64,000 nt of DNA from Meconema thalassinum (GCA_946902985.2 OX336400.1:170883043-170947042), one strand, 5' to 3'; numbered from the stretch's first letter, positions 50,890 through 61,948 are shown. The notes: a model not told the origin generated them from the sequence alone. Numbers and translations are program-made.

Positions 50890-51010
50890 GTTATTCTTGG
50901 TTGTCACCGCGGACGCCCGGGTTTGATTCCTAACTCTGCCAAGAAATGTAATTTTGTCTTGAGCGCAGGAACGGGGTACAATCAGCCTGGTGAAGCAAAA
51001 CTGAATAATA
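50890..51010 (+). mobile_element. short tRNA-like SINE (S9)
   Basis: GTCACCGCGGACGCCCGGG and GGTTTGATTCC-like B-box near 50928, ending in (AAT)n at 51004-51024. Probably an old SINE head and body. Confidence 0.45.
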
Positions 51011-51163
51011 ATAATAATAATAATGCCATTGGTTTTACGTCCCTTTTCACTACTGTGGCTTTTAGAGACGCGGCAGTGCCAGAATTTTGCCCCGAAGGGG
51101 ATCATTAACGTGCCGGTAAATCTACTGACACGGCTCCCTAGCATTTGCGCACACTCAAAGGCA
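51011..51163 (-). mobile_element. SINE S6, 5'-truncated minus copy
   Basis: Matches 2840-2975: GCCATTGGTTTTACGTCCC, AATTTTGCCCCGAAGGGG and GTAAATCTACTGACACGGCT in the same order. The tRNA-like head is missing. Confidence 0.75.
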
Positions 51164-51164
51164 G

Positions 51165-51372
51165 GAAAGAAGTAAAGAAGGAAGGATGGGAAACAAAGCC
51201 TGTAATTTTCCGTGACCGCTAATCTCGTGATATGAGCCACATGACCTTTTAACTTGGAATCCGAACCACAGGACATAGCATTTCACTTTGAAAATCTCAC
51301 ATGCATTGACCGATAATTGAACCCGGTCTACCTTGTGAGAGGCAAACAGGTAGACAGCTGCACCAACACGCC
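51165..51372 (-). mobile_element. SINE S3, minus copy
   Basis: The reverse strand matches S3 at 35986-36183, including TCAATGCATGTGAGATTTTC and the CTGTGGTTCGGATTCCA block. The head lies near 51372. Confidence 0.8.
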
Positions 51373-51374
51373 AC

Positions 51375-51640
51375 TCAGGAAGAAAAACTGAGACGACGCG
51401 GGTTCGATTCCTACCTGAGCCATCCTGCAAGTGGTTTTCCCCACTTCTACAGGAGGCAAATGCCGGAATGGTTCCTAACTTAAGGCCACGGCCGCCTCCT
51501 ATCCAAATCCTCATCTAAAGTACAAATACACACACTAATACAGCTATTCCAATAACATAGGCTATCAGACAAAATCCACACATACCAAAGCACAGGGGAT
51601 AGATGACCACGATGACGTAAAGCCCCTAAATCAATCTGTC
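51375..51640 (+). mobile_element. SINE S4-like head with S1-like tail
   Basis: GCGGGTTCGATTCCTACCTG, AAGTGGTTTTCCCCACTTC and GGCCACGGCCGCCTCC match S4. From about 51522 the sequence ACAAATACACACACTAATAC to CCCCTAAATCAA follows the S1 tail. It is another case of exchanged SINE parts. Confidence 0.65.
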
Positions 51641-51644
51641 TGTT

Positions 51645-52015
51645 AGGTAGTCATCCCGAAGGCTGGTTGGATCCTCAAAAAGTACCGCCGTTAGGTTATG
51701 TGGGTAGATACCCACAAAAACCCAAGGCAGCGCTATAGTGAGGCGTACTAGGCATGATGAGGAGTGAGGTAGTTTGCCATTGCTTTCCTCACTGAGTCAG
51801 TACAGCTGTACTAACCCTATGAGTAGAACCTTTCACAACACCCACAGGCACTGACTGCGCCCTGAATGTCATTACTAAGCACCACTCATACCTCAGTAGC
51901 TTCCATATAATCACAGCCACGAGTGAGACTGAGACATCGGTGAAAAGCCACATTTTACTGTAGCGTGTGCCAACAGTCAAATGCAAATGTACTGCATTCA
52001 TCAAGAGATGGCAAA
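51645..52015. mobile_element. probable old SINE (S10)
   Basis: Contains GTAGTCATCCCGAAGGCTGG near 51657 and GTAGTTTGCCATTGCTTTCC near 51769, phrases I associate with a widespread insect SINE family. I could not settle boundaries or strand. Confidence 0.45.
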
Positions 52016-52054
52016 CGGGCCACTAAATCAATCAACAACAGCATAAAGACTAAG

Positions 52055-52437
52055 CTAAGATTCTCCGCAAGCACAAGATAAAAACAGTTTTCGGCACTAT
52101 GACGAAAATTGGTCAACGTTTAGCATTAAACAAAGATAAATTGTCCCCAATACTACAACCTGGGGTGTATGAAGTCCCTTGTACTTGCGGAAAAGTCTAC
52201 ATTGGACAAACAAAACGGTCCATAGCAACTCGCCTCAAAGAGCATCAAAGGAACATCCGTCTAAACCAACCTGACAAATCAGCTATAGCTGAACATGCCC
52301 TGTCTTCAGGGCACGATGTATGTTTCAAGGATGCTCATGCGCTTGCCCTTGTTAAGCACAACTGGTCTAGAATTATAAGGGAGGCAGTTGAAATTCGTGA
52401 AAATCCCAATAATTTTAACAGAGACACTGGATATTAG
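52055..52437 (+). pseudogene. GIY-YIG endonuclease of a Penelope-like element
   Basis: The frame is open from about 52055 (AKILRKHKIKTVFG) through ATG 52099 to the stop at 52435. Motifs: GVYEVPCTCGKVYIGQT (GIY and YIG with the C-x-C pair typical of this group), SIATRLKEHQRNIR (catalytic Arg), AIAEHALSSGHDV (conserved His/Glu region) and NWSRIIREAVEIRENPNNFN (C-terminal helix). The domain makes the target nick for retroposition. The domain itself looks intact, but the RT half that should precede it is missing. Confidence 0.88.
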
Positions 52438-52465
52438 CTAAGTGACACTTGGCTACCAGTTATTA

Positions 52466-52882
52466 TTTATCGTATGGCTTTTATTGCCGGGAGTGTCCGA
52501 GGACATGTTCGGCTCGCCTGAGTCAGTAGCTGCTTCCAGCGGACACCCTAAAGGGTGAGCTACAGGTTCCGTTCAATTTCAAGTAGTTCCAACTTTCGCC
52601 ACCAGATATCAATGATACCTAGTGGTGAGCGTTGGAACTTTGATAGAGCGTTCTGACGAAATCTAACCTAACAAATTTTGCTTTACACAAGTTTAGTCTG
52701 TGAAAGGATCTTTTACATGCCATTAATCTATGAAATGGGACCGCTGGCTTTACTTCCCCTCCGAAGGAAGGCATACTGAAGGTTTTTAACGCTTTTAAAA
52801 ATCCGACGACTTCGGCCGGGTTTGAACCCGCTATCTTGGGCACAGCAGTTCAGCATGCTACCGACTACGCCACCGAAGCCGC
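52466..52882 (-). mobile_element. SINE S1 with T2 tail, 16-bp duplication
   Basis: An exact duplication, tggctaccagttatta (52450-52465 and 52883-52898), surrounds it, so the Penelope-like 3'-UTR can be rejoined without loss. Head near 52882, tail T2 on the left. It is the twin of 7025-7437. Confidence 0.93.
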
Positions 52883-53348
52883 TGGCTACCAGTTATTAAG
52901 GATCTAGGAAGATAGTTCCTCTCAGTCTCTCTGTTCTTCACCTATTTCAAATTGTACTTTTTTCCTCTATGACTACAGAGCCTGGATTTGATCTCCTTTG
53001 TTCGTCCCTGGAGGAGTTTCCATCTGTTTTTTCGCCGTTGCCTGTATGACGTTAGGTATCGTTCAGATACACTTCCCTTTTATTTATGTTTCCTTATATC
53101 CATCTAACCCTCCCACCTCCCCTCCTCCCTTTACTTTTGGACATCCTCATTCTTCGAGGAGTCTCTATATTTTCACCCCGCCCCCTTTACCTTCTCCTTA
53201 CTTACTACTCTGTCCGCCGTTCTACCATGGTCCATACAGTAATTTCTGGCAGCTGCTCTCTGGTGATGAACCGAGGAATTTATCTATATTTTTTGTATTT
53301 TTTGTAATCTCATTGATATACTTTCTTTGGCCACATTGTTTGATTCCA

Positions 53349-53383
53349 CTGAAAAAGGAGGCAAGGTTTCTCCAAAACGTATG
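53349..53383 (+). ncRNA. hammerhead-like motif 5 (decayed)
   Basis: CTGAAAA (box with G8 changed), one A, stem GGAG/CTCC (53357-53360 with 53370-53373), then AAAAC (GAAAC changed), GT and ATG. The order is right but two core positions are mutated, so it should be dead. Its position just after a GIY-YIG frame links this motif family to Penelope-like elements. Confidence 0.4.
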
Positions 53384-53452
53384 GTTCTAATCTAAATACA
53401 CACGGCATTAGCCCAAAAAACATTAATTATTTATAGCATAAAAACTGTCAAT

Positions 53453-53550
53453 TTGAGATCAACCTATGCCCAGGATCGTGCAAAATGGCGAGCTAACATC
53501 ACGACAGCAGAACCTACCCCGTCGGGAAAGCGCTGGGAAGAGAAGATGAT
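53453..53550 (+). pseudogene. LINE C-terminal scrap (LINE J)
   Basis: TYAQDRAKWRANITTAEPTP and SGKRWEEK match the 'qDRakWR ... AdPt' end of RTE-like LINE polyproteins. Nothing else of the LINE is recognisable nearby. Confidence 0.5.
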
Positions 53551-54297
53551 TATTACGTACTTATTACGAAAGGGTTCATGGCTGACCTGCCCGAGCTGGT
53601 CCTCATTCTCGCCGCTAGATGTCATATCAGATATTTGGAGTTACCAATTCTGTTATCGACGGAAATTGCAAGGAAATCAAAGGATCCATTGAATAATAAA
53701 AACAATTACAGAAGCGTTTCCTTAGATACGAGGGCCGTTGATATCGTATGCACGTCTTCTGGTTGAGCATTTCATCTGAGATCTTCTTAATGTACGGTAA
53801 GGACTCTAAGGAGGAATATGTATTGATTTTTAACTTATTGATACAGTCACGACCTTAGACTATCATGACTTAAACCACAGATTCTGCAACATGGCGAGAT
53901 ACAAGAATGCATTGAGGTTAGATTTAGTTTTTTTTTTTTTTAACAGCTGTGCCGTATGCCGCGTTTTGGGTGATAAATTACTCTTTACTGAACCATATTA
54001 GGCTACACGTTTCAGGTAGCACTGTTTGTCTGAAATATTTACGGTTCCAATTAGAAGTTGTTCAAGTAGAAATTCATATTACAAGGTTAAATTCCAAATT
54101 TATTTGTGACATTTCCTATGTATAGGTTTTATCTTCATTATGGTTGTCTAGGAAGTTAAGCTTCAACTCTCTTTTAAATATCGATGTTGTAACTAACTAG
54201 AGATATGTAAAATTTTGAAGCCATATTTTGCAGTGTTGCCAATACGAACTCTACAGTAAATTAACACGAATGTGCCCAATAACTAGGTGGGGGTACA
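53551..54297. other. unassigned sequence
   Basis: No supported feature; a T run lies at 53929-53941. Confidence 0.3.
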
Positions 54298-54960
54298 TCA
54301 TCATCATCATGTTTTTCAGACAAGCGACTGGTCTGCCCCTATAATGAGTCTCTTCCACGTTGTTCGGTCTTGTGCTGTCCTTTTGACCACTTCATAACTT
54401 CGTAGGCCAGAGCTATTTAGGAAGGATCTCATAAAAGTGTTCCGTGGCCCCCCGCGAGGGCGTTTTCCAGGTATTTTGCCTTCTACTGTAGTATGTCGAT
54501 CATCAGGTCACCATGTCGTAACCTGTGGCCAAGCCAGGTGGATCTCCTTCTATTGATCTGGCGGATCATTTGCCGTTTTTCCTTTATTCGATCCAGCACC
54601 GTTATGTTGGTCATATTCTCTACCCAGCTGATCTTTTCCATTCGGCGCCAACACCACATCTCAAACGCTTCTAGTCGTTTATTGTCACCTCTATTCATTG
54701 TCCAGGTCTCACTGCAGTACATTGCAACTGGCCATATGTAGGTCTTAACCAGTTGTTTTTTAAGGCTGAGGGACATCAAGAGTTGACAAATTAGAGAATG
54801 CTTTTCACGGAATGCCTGCTTAGCCATGGCTATACGGTTCCTGATTTAAACTTCACATCGTAGGTCTTCTGTGAAGATCTGACCAAGGTATTTAAATCGA
54901 ATGACCTGTTGTATTGGTTCTTTATTTATGGTTAGGTACATTTAGTTGGTGTTGATGCTT
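54298..54960 (-). pseudogene. LINE H RT C-terminus with (ATG)n tail
   Basis: Minus strand, from 54950: EPIQQVIRFKYLGQIFTEDL, a stop, IRNRIAMAKQAFREKHSLIC, VKTYIWPVAMYCSETWTMNR, RLEAFEMWCWRRMEKISWVE and RRRSTWLGHRLRHGDLMIDI, continuing to KRPRGGPRNTFM near 54440. It ends in (CATCAT)n complement at 54298-54312. RTE-like. The catalytic box lies upstream and is missing. Confidence 0.82.
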
Positions 54961-55257
54961 ACTTATCACAAAGTTTATAATATAACTTAATATGTAAATA
55001 CCGTAATAATACCGTAATGATTTAATAAATGCAGTCAATGGCCAAAATGTACATATTAAGAATATCGCACAAAGCGTATTTACGTCTTACAGAAATTCGT
55101 TAACGAGATTGACCTTTTCATGCACAGTATTAGGTGATAGGCTATCGGTCACAGTACGTCCCACATAGTTTATAAGAATTCATTGCAGATAATGGCCACT
55201 AATACAGTCATACAAGATTAGGTTAAACAAAACTTCGTTAGTCCCTTCTGTTTCTTA

Positions 55258-55641
55258 GCACAGGTAATATAATATCGTATGGTCTTGGGTGCCGGCTGCA
55301 AATTTTGTAATTTGACACCCAGAGGGCAGCTTGCATGTCGAATTTCGTTGTCCCTTGAATCACTATGAAAGTCAAGGAGGTTAGATATCTAAGCTCCTTG
55401 AACACTATAGCGCTTTCTAGTAGAGAAATGAGGAACTTTGTGTTGACGGAAACTCCCGAGATTAATTTTGCCATTATGAACACGGCCTACTGAATTCAAA
55501 TGGGTTCTTTGACATGCCAACATCGTATGACATGCCTGTCGTAGTTTTGCCGCCTTTCAAAAATCACCTACCACGGCAAGGAGTGAACCAGCAGTCTTGG
55601 GGTTAGTAGACCGACACGCTATCCACTCATCTACCGTGGCA
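55258..55641 (-). mobile_element. SINE S7, full-length minus copy
   Basis: The tRNA-like head at the right edge (GCTTGCCACGGTAGATGAGT, near 55641; GGTTCACTCC B-box-like) is followed by the S7 body and an AT-rich 3' end near 55265. Confidence 0.82.
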
Positions 55642-55648
55642 AGCTACA

Positions 55649-55649
<1 letters not shown>

Positions 55650-55697
<48 letters not shown>
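55650..55697. repeat. (AAT)n microsatellite
   Basis: About 15 AAT units, most likely the expanded 3' tail of the following S7 SINE on the minus strand. Confidence 0.95.
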
Positions 55698-56046
55698 TAT
55701 CGTATGGCCTCGGGTGCCGGGTGCAAGCTTTGTTATTTGACACCCAAAGGGTAGCTTGCATGTCGAATTTCGTTGTTCCTTGAAGCACTATGAAAGTCAA
55801 GGAGGTTAGATATCTAAGCTCCTTGAACACTATAGCACTTTCTAGTAGAGAAATGAGGAACTTTGTGTTCTGGCGGAAACTCCCGAGATTAATTTTGCCA
55901 TTATGAACACGGCTTATTGAATTCAAATGGGTTCTTTGACATGCCAACATCGTATGACATGGTGTCGTAATTTTCGCCGCCTTTCAAAAATCACTTACCA
56001 CGGCCAGGAGCGAACCTGCAATCTTGGGGTTAGTAGACCGACATCC
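55698..56046 (-). mobile_element. SINE S7, second minus copy, head cut by S1
   Basis: Nearly identical to 55260-55610. The match stops at GACCGACATCC (56036-56046), where an S1 SINE begins, so about 35 bases of head are lost. Confidence 0.8.
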
Positions 56047-56047
56047 T

Positions 56048-56568
56048 GGCGGCTTCGGTGGCGTAGTAGGTAGCATACTGAGCTCCTATGCTCAAGGTCG
56101 CGGGTTCAATCCCGGCCGAAGTCGTCGGATTTTTAAGAGCGTTAAAAATCCCTCAATATGTCTTCCTTCGGAGGGGAAGTGAAGCCGGCGGTCCCATGTC
56201 ATAGATTTATGGCATGTTAAAGAACCTTCCACTAATTACACCTGTGTGAAGCTAAATTGTATAGGTTAGGAATGTAAACAACGCTCTTAGGTTTCTACGT
56301 TCGTTGTCAAGAGCCGACTGCGGTGGCGTCTGGTAGCTAAGTTCTGAACTAGGCCTAGTAGTCGTTGACGGTGGCGGCAAAAGTAGGAAATATTTAAAAA
56401 GTTCAAAGTTGCAGTCCTTACTTGAATTAATAAAAACAAATACACACACTAATACAGCCATCACAATGAACACCGGTTATCAGACAGATTGTACACACAC
56501 ACCAAAGTACACGGGGCTACATGACTGCGTTGTCGCAACCCCTAAACTAAGGAACCAACCAAATAATA
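56048..56568 (+). mobile_element. SINE S1, full-length plus copy
   Basis: Head GGCGGCTTCGGTGGCGTAG, B-box-like GGGTTCAATCCCGG near 56102, complete body and tail ending GGAACCAACCAA. Confidence 0.9.
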
Positions 56569-56789
56569 GCCTCTGTGGTACCGTATAGACATTTTCCCAT
56601 ATTTCTCTTACTTTGTTATCAAGCTCTGTTTGTGGTTCATTAAATGCAGTTGAGGATGGTAAGTCAGTTAATATCGGAGTTCTTCTATGTTGAAAAGTTT
56701 CCGTGTTAACTAATAACATAGTCTTCACCGGGTAAATTTGAACAAACATAGTAGTTCCTTCATGTAAATTACTTTGTAGTTACTTCAAG

Positions 56790-57991
56790 CAGGCCCGAGG
56801 AGAGGGAGGGGCAAACGGGGCTGTAGCCCTGGGGCCCGGTCTTGCTGAGGGGCCCGCGAAAGTAGGAAAACCCAGAGTAGACACTTTTACGTATTTGCAA
56901 ACAACTTTGACATTTTATGATATTCAGTGTATCTGAATCAATTATGCTACAAAATACTATCAAGAGGTAGGCTTGCCATACGTCCCGGTTTGACAGGGAC
57001 AGTCCCGGTATTTTGGTATCGTCCCGGTGTCCCGCCCGGTTCTATCAATGTCCCGGAAAACGGCTGTAAGGTGTAAAAACTAATGAATTTATGTGTTTAA
57101 GAATATTTTATGAATCTGTTACTTTTCAACAATCAACATTGGTTTTTTGTAATTGTTTTTGTAGTTAGACAAAGAGTTGTAGGTTTTCAAAAAATAATAA
57201 GACTTAGTAATTTTTCGATCAAACAATTTTATGAAGTATTTAAATTGTATTTTATTAACACTCCTTTCTAGATGGTAGACCAGAAAAAAAAATATCTTGA
57301 ATAGGAAAAATTATATATTTTTCATGTAGCAAAAATTCCTTTTTTATTTTTAAAGGGTGTGTAGAACCATCAATTTAGGGTGACAGCCAGATCCCCCCTC
57401 CCGTCACTTGCGAGTCCTAAAAGAAGGCTTAAAACTCACCATTTTGCTTCTAATTTTTAAAAAGTTTCCCGGACACCCCGCTCAATAGCCCCAGGCCCTC
57501 CGGAAGGCCATACGCTATTAATGTGTCCCGGTTTCACTCACCAAAAATATGGCAAGCCTATCAAGAGGACATGTAAATAACCATTATCTTCATATTTTCT
57601 TGGCCAGAGAAATACTGTAGCAAACTTTCCACTGTTTATAGGGATGAAAGTTTCTAAATAACATTTCAACTCGACCTAATAACCGCTAGGATACATTAAT
57701 GTACCTTCGCAAAGTTCGAATTACAGTAGGCTACATAATATTGTGAAAGGCGTTGAACTTGTTCTTGTGATGAGAGAGAGTAAAACGTTCGGTCAGATAC
57801 AACAGGAACGACATTGCAAATTGACAATCAACAAAACTAGTACCTACGTTCCAAAAAAGTAAATTCAGGGGGCTTTAAAAATTATAAAAAGCAAATTTGG
57901 TATTTAGGCTACACGATGTCATGAGACGACAAATACGGAGGGGGCCCATAAGTGATAGCCCTAGGGCCCGTACTCGCTCTCCACGGCCCTG
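56790..57991. mobile_element. hAT-type element, 8-bp duplication, with a second hAT inside
   Basis: Ends CAGGCCCGAGGAGAGG ... CTCTCCACGGCCCTG are inverted repeats of the hAT style (CAGRGCC). The flank acttcaag is exact (56782-56789, 57992-57999). Without the inner element it is about 0.6 kb and non-coding. Subterminal GGGGCCC words are frequent. Confidence 0.88.
56968..57560. mobile_element. inner hAT-type element, 8-bp duplication
   Basis: TAGGCTTGCCATACGTCCCGG opens it, and GTCCCGG ... ATATGGCAAGCCTA closes it. The flank tcaagagg is exact (56960-56967, 57561-57568). The 593-bp interior is non-coding and AT-rich. It is younger than the surrounding hAT. Confidence 0.88.
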
Positions 57992-58121
57992 ACTTCAAGT
58001 AAGTTGCTTTCACATTTTCAATGCCTTGAAAGTTTCTTTTGGTGAGATATTTCCATATAAATTCCAAACCACATAGTTTAATAATTTATTAGAGCAGCCA
58101 ATGGCCATACAAAAATAAAAT

Positions 58122-58682
58122 TAAGTTCTGAACTAGTTGGTCGTTGACGGTCGCATTTGGCGGCAAAAGTAGGAACTACTTGAAAAAATTCAATGTCTGT
58201 AGTCGTTACTTGATTTTTTTTTAGCGTATGGCTTTTAGTGCCGGGAGAGTCCGAGGACATGTTCGGCTCGCCAGTTTTGTAGCTGCTTCGAGACGGACAC
58301 CCAATGGGTGAGCTACAAGTACCGTTGGGGAGGAATGTTGGATGGGAGGGTCGAGGAGTTGGAAGGTAGCGGCTGTGGCCTATAGTTAGGGACCAACCCC
58401 GGCATTTGCCTGGAAGGAAGATGGGAAACCACAGAAGACCATCTTCAAGGTTGCCGGTGGGGGGATTCGAACCTCCTCGCCTCCCGGATGTGAGCGACTG
58501 CCAACAGTCATGCCGCAACGACCTCGGCTAACTCACCGTTACTTGAATTAAAACAGATACACACTCTAATACAGTCAACACAATGAACACCGGTTATCAG
58601 ACAGATTGTACACACACCCAAAGTAAACGGGGCTACATGACCGCGTTGTCGCAGCCCCTAAACTTAAGAACCAACCAACCTA
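58122..58682 (+). mobile_element. SINE S1, 5'-truncated, interrupted by SINE S5
   Basis: S1 pieces 58122-58213 and 58547-58682 (tail to CCAACCAACC). They join at the duplicated cgttacttga. The tRNA-like head is missing. Confidence 0.82.
58214..58536 (-). mobile_element. SINE S5 with T2-type tail, nested in S1
   Basis: The minus-strand head lies near 58536 (GGTGAGTTAGCCGAGGTCGT; GGTTCGAATCCCCC near 58465). The 3' part shares the T2 tail with S1 (CACCCAATGGGTGTCCGTC on the minus strand; TTAGCGTATGGCTTTTAGTG on plus). The 10-bp duplication cgttacttga is exact (58204-58213, 58537-58546). Confidence 0.85.
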
Positions 58683-58726
58683 AAGCACTTAAAAATATGA
58701 CTTTTCATTTCCCACTGTCCGGCTCC

Positions 58727-59137
58727 GTGGCTAAATGGTTAGCGCGCTAGGCCCCGGGTTCGATTCCTGGCCGAGTCATTAGGTATTTTAATCTCCTGGA
58801 GATAATTCCCGTGGCTCAGGAACTGGGTGTATGTGCCGTCTCCATCATCACTTCATCGTCATTACGACGCGCAGGTCGCCCACGGGCGTCAACTAGAAAG
58901 ACCTGCATTCGGCCTCTCCGGATGCCACACGATCATTCACACACATTTTCCACTCACAAAAAAGAAAATTCCAACAAGGATATTTTCGGCTCAAGAAAAA
59001 GCAAGACGATCAATACGCATGAAGAAGTACTAGGAGGACCGCAATGCTCGTACAGTTCCTACACGTCGTCGTACTAATGGTTGGTTAAAGTGATCCTTTG
59101 TGGTCTCAAAAGAAGAAGAAGAAGAAGAAGAAGAAGA
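58727..59137 (+). mobile_element. tRNA-headed SINE (S8) with (AAG)n tail
   Basis: The head GTCCGGCTCCGTGGCTAAAT, GGTTAGCGCGCTAGGC and GGGTTCGATTCCTGGC resembles a tRNA with parts of the anticodon arm lost. The body has TCTCCGGATGCCACACGATC. It ends in (AAG)n at 59109-59137. A real tRNA gene is unlikely because the cloverleaf cannot be closed. Confidence 0.65.
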
Positions 59138-59275
59138 ACTCTCATTTAAAAATAATACGCAAATCACACAAGGAATAGAGCAAAAGGAGCCTCTAGTGAG
59201 GCACCAGTCTCTTCTCCCGTTGCTAACGCAAATTAACTGCACGAGAATACTACCACTACATTATCTACAGTACTA

Positions 59276-60430
59276 GTCGACCATAATAATATGTGTACTC
59301 GAGTTTGAAGGTTGTTTGTGAAGTAACCAATATACCTACATAAAATACAATAACATCATCATTTTCGTTGTTCTATTGCACGTTAGTTCATGTAGGTTTG
59401 GAATTTTTAATTTATATTTTAATATTTTTTATCGTAGTTGGGACACAAAAAGTGCCCGTTTTTAAGAGTGTTTCAACCATGCGTCACATTTAAGAATTAT
59501 TGTCTCACAAACCCGTCATCAGATCGAATCCAAATTTTAACACAATATACATTGGATTGTTGTATAACGTGTTTATTAATTTCCACATTTTGTGTGTCCA
59601 AGAAACAAAGTTGTTATTTTTGTAAGGTAACTTTTTTTCGGCTCGGGGTGGTTGGAAAATGTAGTTCTTGTTTGCGTTGTAATCCGTATACATCAAAAAG
59701 GTATGCTTTATGATTGTGAAATAGGTAAATTAATTCACTTATTTTATACTGGTTTATATTTGTACGGGGAATTAGGACATGGTTCACCAGTTAGCCGCTC
59801 CGGTGAAAGCTGTACAACGTTGCCAAGATGGGCTCCATCACGCTTCATGGCGCGCCTCGCTCGGAAGTGATGGGCTCCATATCAGCAACGCTGTACAGCA
59901 TTTCCCGGAGCGGCTAGCTGGTGAACCATGTCCTAATTCCCCGTACAAATACAAACCAATATAAAATAATTGAATTAATTTACGTATTTCACAATCATAC
60001 AGCATACCTTTTTGATGTATAAGGATTACAACGTAAACAAGAACTACATTTTCCAACCACCCCGAGTCGAGAAAAAGTTACCTTACAAAAATGATAACAA
60101 CTTCCGTTCTTGGACACACAAAATTTTGAAATTAACCAGTTATACAACATTTCAATGTATATTGTGTTTAAATTTGGATTCGATCGGATGACGGGTTTGT
60201 GAGATAATAATTCTTAAATGTAACGCATGGTTGAAACACGCTTAAAAACGGGCACTTTTGTGTTCCAACTGCAATAAAAAATAATAAAATATAAATTAAA
60301 AATTCCAAACCTACATAAACTAACGTAAAATAGAACGATGAAAATGATGATGTTATTGGATTTTATGTAGGTCTATTGGTTACTTCACAAACAACCTTCA
60401 AACTCGAGTGCACATAATATTTTGGTCGAC
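59276..60430. repeat. 1.15-kb long palindrome (arms about 560 bp)
   Basis: The sequence from GTCGACCATAATAATATG (59276) reads back on the other strand from 60430 with roughly 90 percent identity by eye through nearly its whole length. The axis lies at about 59853 in GCGCGCC. Short differences and a loop of some 30 bases remain in the middle (59838-59868). There is no ORF with recognisable content. It could be a foldback element or an inverted duplication; I see no clear target duplication. Confidence 0.9.
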
Positions 60431-60762
60431 AGTAGCCGTGCGCTCCACCCGCGTCCGTCCGGCACTGGCTGTGCTGATCAGCGAGAATTTCTACGTCTAT
60501 TGCTTGCCAACCAAGGAGGATATATGGGTAGAGCTGCAACTTAATGCAAAATTTTGACACCAATCTATAGCTCGACGCATGTAGTTCCAGCTGACAATAT
60601 GAGATGGCGCGACGATGAACTCTCGAGCGCGATCCGTCCCCGACCTGGCCTACTCGCTCCTCTCCCCTCCCGGCCCGTGCCTACCGCTCCCTTTCCCCTA
60701 CTCTATCCCCCCCCCCCCCCCGCTACTTTAAATTCCTTTCTTTCTTTCTTTCATATTTTAGT
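60431..60762. other. unassigned GC-richer sequence
   Basis: Contains a run of about 15 C at 60708-60721 and a (CTTT)n run before the next SINE. No gene was recognised. Confidence 0.35.
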
Positions 60763-60845
60763 GAAAATGAAAATCCACAGCCTGCTTCCAGTCACCGACC
60801 GGGTCAGGAATTGAATGAATGAAGACTCCATCTAGCGGCGAGGAT
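60763..60845 (-). mobile_element. SINE S2, 83-bp terminal fragment
   Basis: The reverse strand gives the last 83 bases of S2 (from CGCCGCTAGATGG to the tail). The flank ctttcatattttagt is exact over 15 bases (60748-60762, 60846-60860). Confidence 0.9.
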
Positions 60846-60860
60846 CTTTCATATTTTAGT

Positions 60861-61948
60861 AATTGGTCTAATAATAGGCGATTTCTTCACCCTGTGATAT
60901 CGGGCAGAGAATAAAACATAGGCTCTATCAGAATAGTTGTGGATGTTTCCACAAAGCACATAGCATGACATAGGCCTACCCCACTGATATGTACAAATAG
61001 AAAGAGTAGGCTACTATACTACAACATTAAAAATGAATTGTAAGACAAAATTACAGCTGCACTTATCACACACCAGTATTATTTAATTGTCCGTGCGGTA
61101 CTTCCTATCAATCGAATTAAGAAATATCACGTTTGAATTACGGGAAGCGTTGGAACAACCAGCTCTTACTTTGAATTATATCGATAGTATCTGATATCGT
61201 TTTCGAGCGCAGTGTATCGACTAAAATCGATGTGTGATTCAATATAATTCAATTTCTTCGTATAATATTGTTCGAAACCGATTGTATTCTTTTCTAAACA
61301 CTGCAATATGTATTTACTATTGATATATATTCAAATATTAATTAAATATACAACATTAACAAGAATACTCACCAATTTTCCGATTTTGCTGCCATCTATA
61401 CAAGTACAACTCAACTGCATCGTCGTACGCGATGACAACTAGCGTTTTTAACGTAGTCAGCAGGTACTACTACAAGGCAAGCTAGCGTTGGTACCAAAAC
61501 ACCCTATAAAGTTTCACCCGGTCGTTGCCAACAAACTTGAACTCTGCCTATTGCGCATGCGTGCCCAACCTTTCCGTTGTGCTGTTGGGACTACTACTCT
61601 TACGCAGTGCGACAAGTAAGGAAAACAAAGAGTCCGGTACCTATTACCTAGGCTCACTCTGATTTAAAGTACGAATATTATTAATATGAAGTAGAATTTT
61701 AATTGATAGGGAAATGTTTTATTATTTTTGGGAGTGACTATAAGTGTCAAATGCCCAAAAATATTTTTTTGTGTTTTGGAAATTTTTGGAAATGGAAATT
61801 GGAAATTTTGGAAATTAATTGTGAGGGGTATTTGATTTATGATTAGAGCACATGCAGAAGGAAAAAATAAGAGCAGTAGTTCGTTTTAGAGAACGTTCGG
61901 TTGAGGAAGTGATAATTGGTCCATGTAATTAGGATCCAGTCTCTTTCC
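60861..61948. other. unassigned sequence with dispersed-repeat fragment
   Basis: About 61470-61530 resembles 28801-28862 (AAGGCAAGCTAG ... GTTTCACCC). Otherwise I recognise no gene or element. Confidence 0.35.

Larger units (their letters stand above)
52035..53400 (+). mobile_element. Penelope-like element 3' part, split by SINE S1
   Basis: The endonuclease frame (about 52050-52437) and a 3'-UTR continue after the SINE (52899-53400). The UTR contains a decayed hammerhead-like word (53349-53383). Penelope-like elements combine RT with a GIY-YIG endonuclease and are known hosts of minimal hammerheads. The RT part is absent here (5'-truncated). Confidence 0.8.

Noticed and set aside
59652..60056. 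Mirror-image ORFs on both strands starting ENVVLV
   Set aside because: They are the same sequence read on each arm of the palindrome and resemble no protein I know.
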